Assembly (NCBI GenBank): GCA_038496445.1
Contig: JALMLS010000329.1
Location: forward strand, 1-64,000
Length of the DNA stretch: 64,000 nt
Direction of reading: 5' to 3'
Source of the DNA: Trichosphaerium sp. ATCC 40318
Taxonomy: Eukaryota > Discosea > Flabellinia > Trichosidae
Positions 58,301 to 64,000 of this stretch are shown here, one piece after another (position 1 is the first letter of the stretch; every line of letters begins with the position of its first letter). A model generated the notes under the pieces. The model ran no database searches. It saw only the letters and a program-made list of their open reading frames with translations, and was not told the origin of the DNA. Both the position numbers and the translations under genes were made by a program.

Positions 58301-58998
58301 TCCATATAATTACACCCTTTCTAGGGTGTAAACCAACACGCCCAAGTGCTTTATCAAAGACACCACGAATCTTAGAGGCATCACCTTCTTTTATTTCAAA
58401 ATCGCAAAACATCATCCATACTGACGCATGTAAATAATCAGCAACTGCTTTTCTGAATAAACCACGAATTGTAGTTTTTTCTTGAGGTGTTGTGGCTATT
58501 GACATTTCATCACGAAGCCAATCAATCCAAACCTAAAACATTTTTTTCAGTTAACTTTAAAGTTGATTAAAGCTTCAAAAACAGTTGGAATTAAGCCACT
58601 GACGCGTGAAATGAATTAACAAGCCAAGTTTGAAGGGTTTTAAATAAAAAAACCGACAAAGAGTTTTATTTCGCGTACCTGTTCAGTCAAAGGGAACAAG
58701 CTATGCATATTGTTTCTTAGAGCGCGCAAATGGTCTAATTCACCTTGATTGGTATAAACTTGACATAATTCGATATACGCTGCGTAATCGCCAGAGTTTT
58801 GCTCAATACGCGCTAAAAGTCCGCTTAGATTTACAATTAGCATTTTTTCAACCAACCTTTTAGCTCTTTGGCTTTCTCTTCAAGGTTTTCTTCCTCAGAA
58901 GAGCTAGAAAGAGAATCTTCGTCCATTTTATCTTCTTCTTTTGTTTCTTTACGTTCTGGAGCAGTATCTACCTCCATAGAGTCCTCTTGTTTAGACAT
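55319..58998 (-). CDS. SART3: SART3/Prp24-like U6 snRNP recycling factor (HAT repeats, RRMs)
   Basis: SART3 reanneals U4 and U6 snRNAs for the spliceosome. Start ATG 58998 (MSKQEDSMEVDTAPERKE), an acidic N-terminus. About ten exons of HAT repeats follow: YAAYIELCQVYTNQGELD, WIDWLRDEMSIA, ASVWMMFCDFEIKEGDAS, IRGVFDKALGRVGLHP, IWNKYMAYEQ, LWLDYLKFMV, YILWSQVEKY, TQWIAFERCYG. A Lys-rich linker leads to RRM1 (RTVVINNVQEEDTVESIT, GFVQFQEKA) and RRM2 (VLFVANLNFKTEKTTLAK, RMNGRKVDGRSIVVKR). The C-terminus MSNDDFKKFLQ matches the conserved SNDDFRK LSm-contact tail of the family. The full HAT-RRM-tail order is present, so the protein looks complete. It starts 110 bp from the divergent GH27 gene. Confidence 0.9.
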
Positions 58999-59108
58999 GA
59001 CAGATACCAGGCAAAGAGAAGTGCTACAAAAAAAGTAGCTTCGCAAACTTAACCAGAGCTAAGTTAAGCGGCTTTTTCAGCAACATTTAGAAAACTACCA
59101 ACGTGACA
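58999..59108. promoter_or_regulatory. Compact bidirectional promoter, SART3 / GH27
   Basis: Only 110 bp separate the two divergent start codons. It contains an AACTTAACC...GTTAAG inverted pair at about 59047-59066. Both core promoters must fit here. Confidence 0.55.
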
Positions 59109-61347
59109 ATGCGTCTAGCTCTTGTTCTTGTGTTGTGTTTGTGCACAGTAGCTTATTGTAGCGATAACGGTACGATATTTAACGCTTCAACCAGCACATC
59201 TGTTGTTTCTTGTTAATAGCGTTTAGGTCTTGGAGCCACTCCACCAATGGGGTACGTACTTTTTGGTATACTTTGAGCGTGGATTAATATTTAATTTTTC
59301 CCACACATACGCTTACTCAACGAACAGGTGGAACACGTGCGTGATTAACAAAAATTTTCGAAAAGTTTTTTAACGGTGTTTTTAGGTGGTGCACTATGGG
59401 GTCTTGCTATCAACATGGTGGTAGTAGTAAGCTCCATGACGTATGTTATGAATCGGAAATTAAGAGGTACGTAAATTTGGTTCAAAGGATTCCTTACGAG
59501 GCCACGTGATTTACTTCCTACAAATAGCGTAGCAACGGCTATGCTGAACAATGGAATGCATGAGTTGGGTAAACCCTTTTTTCAGTTTAATTGTACCGTA
59601 TCTTACTTTCTTTTGCTGTAAGGCTATGAATACATTAATTTGGACGACTGTACGCTTGTCATACGCCGAAAACGAGTTATCGAAGTAATTAGGTTGGGCT
59701 AACACGAAACGTGATGCTAATGGAGATATTATGGCTGATCCAAAAAGATTCCCTAAAGGCACTTGACATTGTCTGTTTCGAAATGAGCTTATGCTCTCAA
59801 TAGGCATAGCAGAACTTGTTTCATGGCTTCACGAACGTGGATTAAAATTCGGCCTTTACACTAGCGCAGGGTTTACAACATGTTCAAGGTTCGAAGTTTC
59901 CTTGTACCTTTCTGATTTTTTCTAATTTGTTCTTCATAGTGGTGGTAGACCAGAGCCAATACCTGGAAGTTATGGACACTACGTAATTAATTAAAAACTT
60001 TCCGCGTATCTTATTGGGCTGTAGGAAAGTGACGCTGCTACTTTCGCAAAGTGGGATGTTGGTACGAAAACTACAACAATAATTCTCTTCGAAATCGTTT
60101 TCTGACTTTCTGGTTTTAGACTACGTCAAACTTGATTGGTGCGATACACGATTTCCAAACGGCACAGAAATGAGCCAAGTAAGTAATTCTATGCATTCAT
60201 TATTCATTAACGTGTCATAGCAAGTACAAACTGACCAATTCTACAATGCAATGAACAAGACGAAAAAAGCAATGTGGCTTAACTTCCATTGCGGTCATCC
60301 ACCTCAAGACTGGTGTAAACGTGACGGAAACTCATTTAGAAGTACGCATATAATAATAATATAGCCAAAAAATGGTTAACTAACAATTTGTTTTAGTTGG
60401 TCCAGGTAAACGATGCTGAACTCTCGCTTATTATTTTCTCACGTGTTTTATTCGCTCAGATCATCATGATTATTGGCCAAACACAATGTCTGAGATTCAA
60501 GCGCTTATAGGTCTTGGAAAGCATGCTGGACCAGGTCATTGGTACGTGTCTTTGGAGTTGCAACTCTTACGCACGTGGACAGTGGTCAACTCAAAAAAAA
60601 AAATAGGAATGATCCTGACTTTTTAATGACTGGTGGTTCGGGATGTGGAGAAGAAGTCCCTGGTTTACACTGTCCTGGAATGACAGACGAAGAGTACAAG
60701 ACTGTATTTACAATATGGTCAATAGTAAAGTACGTATAGACTGTATTCAGTTAACATCTAACGACTACACTAGCGCACCTTTGTTGGTTTCAACGGATAT
60801 AAGAAACATGACTAACGTCATGAAAGAAGCTCTTCTTAACAAAGCACTGTAAGTAATTTATCTTAGTTTTGTTCTTTAATATAATTTATAGGATTGCTGT
60901 GAATCAAGACACATACCAGGCAGGAGACTTAATAACGACATGGCACTGTAATGTACGTCAAGTAAGTTCAATTTTTTTTTAAAACTTTGTCAAGGCACCA
61001 ATGGGCACGTGCCAAATATGGGGAAAATACATGAGCGACGACTCTTACGTAGCAGGTAGAAGACTCTAATGTTATTCTTCTTATTTGACAATACACCCTA
61101 GCACTCTTTAACTCAGGATCTGGAAAACATAGCATAACACTAGACTTTTCACTTTTCGACAAAGCAGGACAGACTCTCAGAGTTACTGACTTGTGGAAAA
61201 ATACCGTCTCAACTCATACAGGTACACCGTAATCTTTTTGTAGTACATTTTAATACGTTTTTTTACTAAAACAAGAATCCTATAGGTTCATATGTGTCAG
61301 CAGAGATTCCTTCACATGGTGTTGTAGCAATTCGTTTATCTGCTTAA
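59109..61347 (+). CDS. GH27 alpha-galactosidase, secreted
   Basis: Removes terminal alpha-galactose from galactomannan or oligosaccharides. Start ATG 59109 gives a signal peptide (MRLALVLVLCLCTVAYC). Exons join to ATPPMGWNTWCTMGSCYQ, VCYESEIK, MHELGYEYINLDDCW, RFPKG, LVSWLHERGLKFGLYTSA, GFTTCSSGGRPEPIPGSY, WDVDYVKLDWCDTRFP (nucleophile Asp in KLDWCD), GPGHWNDPDFLMTGG (acid/base Asp), IWSIVNAPLLVSTDIRNM and AVNQD. The C-terminal beta sandwich has FNSGSGKHSITLDFSLFD and ends IPSHGVVAIRLSA at 61347. About 14 exons with introns often of 40-60 nt. The first split junction is canonical only if the donor is GTGCGT at about 59336. All catalytic residues are present. It would pair with the GH5 mannanase-like enzyme in galactomannan breakdown. 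Confidence 0.92.
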
Positions 61348-61725
61348 ATAAAACAACCTTCAGCCTTCTCTTTATCTTGTGAGCTCTTCTGGGTTTGGTG
61401 AACGTGTACTTTCGTAAATAACAAAGTAAATTACTTGTTTCTAAAGAACGTCGAAGTCCTAAACCGACGTGAACAAAACAGTCTTTCCATTCCTATTGAC
61501 ATTTTTTTATTTGCTTTTTGATGTATTGCTCAGTTAATTTCAATGTTGTATCGTGTCTGGTATGCGAGTAATATATCCTCACACCCTACTAGATGTTCCT
61601 TAGGTTCCCAAGTATTTTCTTCTTCGTTATAACCCTACAACTCGTTAAACCAATTTTTTACAAGTTTTTCAATACTAACCTTCCATTGAACAAGATACTG
61701 CATACCTCCCTATTATATCACGTTA
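61348..61725. other. Convergent 3' intergenic region
   Basis: About 380 bp between convergent stops of the GH27 and CDCA7 genes. No gene seen; a short 3' exon extension of either gene cannot be excluded. Confidence 0.4.
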
Positions 61726-62958
61726 CTAAAACTTGGCAAAGAGATAATCACATGCCTTGCGCTTAAGATGACCAACTATTTTCTCAACTTCGTAAATATC
61801 AGACTCAGCTTCATCCTCTTCAGTATCAGGATCAACTGCCTTAACTCTTTGTGTCCGCTTATTGTTTTCAAATATAACAGGCTTCTCCGAGTACTGCTCG
61901 GTGAGTAAGTGATGCACAGAAGCACATCCATTTGCATGAGCTTCATGGGCCATTATACCCGTTGGAGCTCTTCCTTTACGTGCACGACAAAACGAACAAT
62001 TACAATCTCCCCTATTTTTTGTTAAAGGAAAAACAGAACAGAAAAGAAAAAAATTAATAGACGCACCTGCAGTATGGACAGACCCAATCAGTTTTCTTCA
62101 GTACTTCATCAATATCCTCTCCATATCTATTACGTAAACACCTTCTACAAAAGTGATGATACGTCCCAGGATTTGAATGTTCGTTGATACAAGTATTTGT
62201 TTTAACATCAATGGTTTTCTGCCTATCAAAAAAATATTACTTCCAGAGAACAGAACATTGTTTTTGAAGAATAAAACAACATTACCTGCATTGATGACAT
62301 GTGACACCATTAACTGAGTCATATACACGGCCACCGCGTACTGAAGAACCGACAGTAACACGTCGTTTTCTTAAAATAGATTAATTTTAAGCCATTGTTT
62401 TCAAACTACGATGACAGATTTCTTTAAAACACTGCGTACTTTTTCTTACTGGGTTTATTTGTCGTTTTAGAAGATGATGACACCCTTTTTCGTTTCTTCT
62501 TCACAGGAACCTAAAAACGACCGTAAGAAGGTATTTTAGAGCGTATAGGCGCGTAATTAATGGATTTAAACCGTTTTTGGTCGTTTGGTAGAAATTGTTG
62601 TGTACACTCCACCAAAAAGGTACAAAGCACTCACATCGTAGTATAACTCCTCTTCGTATACAATAACAGGCTTTATCACTTCATATTCAGGTTTATCACC
62701 ACTAAGCCGTAAACTACGCCTCTACTGTCTTTAACACTATGCTATTGTATTATTACGTACTGTTGGGGGACCTGGTAGTTTTTTTGGTTTTTTCGCAACA
62801 GGTTTCTTCTTCTTTTTAGTGTGGCCCTTTTTTGGACTATTTGAGTATGTTTGAAGCGTATACTATCGTACAATAGGCGTGCCCAAACCAAGATTTTGTA
62901 ATAGCTCCTTGTTTCGCCTTATACGCTCTAAGCGAATCTTCTCATAGTCGTTTTGCAT
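61726..62958 (-). CDS. CDCA7: CDCA7-type zinc-finger protein (4CXXC_R1 domain)
   Basis: CDCA7 recruits the HELLS remodeller so that DNA methylation can be maintained. Start ATG 62958 (MQNDYEKIRLERIRRNKE). Lys-rich exons (KKKKKPVAKKPKKLPGPP; VPVKKKRKRVSSSSKTT) lead to RGGRVYDSVNGVTCHQCR, then QKTIDVKTNTC, YHHFCRRCLRNRYGEDID, DWVCPYCRGDCNCSFCRA and RKGRAPTG. This is the full zf-4CXXC_R1 pattern, with all its CxxC pairs and the conserved RVYDSVNGxTCHQCRQKT entry. The acidic C-terminus (VKAVDPDTEEDEAESDIY) ends at 61726. Upstream RRSLRLSG matches the conserved region before the finger. Presence implies, but does not prove, a cytosine-methylation system in this organism. Exon joins before the finger are less certain. 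Confidence 0.9.
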
Positions 62959-63348
62959 TGCCGCGTTTTTTGTGATTGTTTTTTAACGCCAACTACTGAT
63001 TATCACCTCATTCAACGCCTAGTGCACTGTGGTATTGCCACTTGGATTGCTAAAGCAACGCATGCTGTTTAAACTTTGTTTGACTTTCTTTTGCGTCTTA
63101 TTCATTGAACAATGTAATGTAATTGACTCAATGTGCATAGTTTCAATCGAATAGTTGCTTTCTTGCCATGTACTATTTGTGGTCTTTCTCTGTGTCTGGC
63201 ACGTGCGAATTACATAGTGCAATGGAAAAAAATGAGAAAAGTGGCAGTTCAAGCGGGCAGACAAAATACTTACTACGTAAAACTCAGGTTTGAACAGTAA
63301 GCCCTAGTCACGTGGTTTTTGTTGATGCACGCTCTTAAAGGTCACCGT
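62959..63348. other. Intergenic
   Basis: About 390 bp. A minus-strand frame of 81 codons at 63019-63264 shows no family and no clear splice sites; I treat it as non-coding. CACGTG at 63198 and TCACGTG at 63307. Confidence 0.35.
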
Positions 63349-63719
63349 ATGGTATGACAAAGAAAAAGTAAGGTAATTATAAACTGGACACTGGACTGTA
63401 CAACCAATGCAAAGGTACAAACGTGGTATGCTGTCACTCAACCAAAGACCATAATAGCAAACGGGTGAGTGGAAGACAGTTCAGAGTTATGAAAATGGAC
63501 AACTTAAAGATTCAAAGTGGTACATGGAACAGGTTATGTATAATGCATATACAAAACGGTGAAATCAAACAGTGGTATGAAAATGGGCAACTTAAACTAC
63601 AGGCTATGGTGATTGATGGTAAACAAAACGGTGTACAAAAAGAGTGGTATAGAAACGGACGACTTAAGGCACAAACCTTGGGGGCTAATGATAAAGGAAT
63701 TGGCGAACGCAAAAAATGA
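63349..63719 (+). pseudogene. MORN/YwqK-type repeat gene remnant with frame shift
   Basis: Two reading frames carry pieces of the same repeat. One has SYENGQLKDSKWYM (about 63491-63532); the next, in another frame, has GEIKQWYENGQLKLQAMV and DGKQNGVQKEWYRNGRLK, ending at 63719. A VWYDKEK piece lies at about 63350. The repeats resemble the WYENGQLK MORN-variant units of bacterial YwqK-type proteins. No intron joins the frames cleanly, so I read it as decayed or frameshifted. It could instead be a gene with unusual splicing. Confidence 0.55.
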
Positions 63720-63795
63720 TTAAAAAATAGGAACAAAGAACAAAGCATTGTGCTGCTCCAATTAAACGAAATTGGCTTCCGCCATAAAATTCTAT

Positions 63796-64000
63796 TTAAC
63801 TCCCAACTGTCGTTCTTTCGCACGGACCCTGTAAAGCTATGTCACCACACTGAACATAGCGAGTGCAGTTGCTACCACAGGTGCTCAAAGGAACTACAAC
63901 AAGCGGAGTGAAAAAAAGGAAAGAAATAAAAAAAGCACAAAAATTATGATCACATTTTTTACATTCGGTGGATAGCTCCGTAGTAGTCATCTACACCGTT
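63796..64000 (-). CDS. 3' end of a gene running off the right edge (cysteine-containing)
   Basis: The last exon, after an AG acceptor near 63880, encodes STCGSNCTRYVQCGDIALQG and ends at 63796. Four Cys in about 30 residues suggest an extracellular protein. Upstream exon text near 63960-63990 (TTTELSTECKKC) is consistent with the same gene. Family not recognisable from this fragment. Confidence 0.4.

Noticed and set aside
59330-59400. Apparent non-canonical intron in the GH27 gene
   Set aside because: Using donor GTGCGT inside AACACGTG gives MGWNTWCT in frame and a normal GT-AG intron.
63019-63264. Minus-strand 81-codon ORF
   Set aside because: No family, no splice signals and composition like intergenic DNA.
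1-64000. tRNA and rRNA genes
   Set aside because: I looked for B-box-like GGTTCGANTCC and conserved rRNA words and found none convincing; a covariance-model search would decide.

Overview
The window is eukaryotic nuclear DNA from a gene-dense protist. Nearly every gene is split by short GT-AG introns, most with the unusual donor GTACGT. There are V-ATPase, Ras, Rab, SCAMP, SART3, CDCA7 and receptor-type genes, and TTAGGG/CCCTAA-type telomere-like repeats. The lineage cannot be fixed from sequence alone. Three secreted glycoside hydrolases suggest a heterotroph that digests plant or algal polysaccharide.

Region 1 (1 to about 12.3 kb) looks subtelomeric. It holds two head-to-tail copies, both on the minus strand, of an unrecognised multi-exon gene. 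Copy A (5113 to beyond the left edge) carries one apparent frameshift. Copy B (9777 to 7474) is cut short at its 3' end. Each copy is preceded by the same repeat block of about 425 bp containing CCCTAA repeats, and long AT-rich gene-free stretches separate them. Their introns are packed with perfect palindromes that are alike within a copy but differ between copies. Just after the first donor each copy has a long stem-loop whose arms carry paired compensatory changes. This is the most novel structure in the window.

Region 2 (12.7-31.3 kb) starts the chromosome core: V-ATPase subunit A (-), a GH44-like secreted glucanase (-), a type II Golgi-like glycosyltransferase candidate (-), a small unknown membrane protein (+), an unknown protein (-), a Sec14/CRAL-TRIO protein (-), a Ras GTPase (+), and a receptor that fuses a PstS-like periplasmic-type binding domain to a class C seven-helix GPCR (+).

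Region 3 (31.5-48.7 kb) holds a VASt-domain tail-anchored protein (-), a SCAMP with 11-residue C-terminal repeats (-), an NBR1-like PB1/FW-domain protein (-) divergent from a large pentapeptide-repeat protein (+), a TIM-barrel protein (+), a two-DEP-domain protein (+) and a receptor-type kinase with a tyrosine-kinase-like catalytic loop (+).

Region 4 (48.8-64 kb) holds a DNRLRE-type surface protein (-), a GH5 mannanase-like enzyme (-), a Rab GTPase (+), SART3/Prp24 (-), a GH27 alpha-galactosidase (+), CDCA7 (-), a frameshifted MORN/YwqK-repeat remnant (+) and the 3' end of a cysteine-containing gene (-).

Together the core genes cover membrane trafficking and contact sites (Rab, SCAMP, VASt, Sec14), nutrient or ligand sensing (PstS-GPCR, receptor kinase, Ras, DEP protein) and secreted polysaccharide breakdown (GH44, GH5, GH27). 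Gene ends were set by joining exons by eye, so start and stop positions are firmer than internal exon limits.
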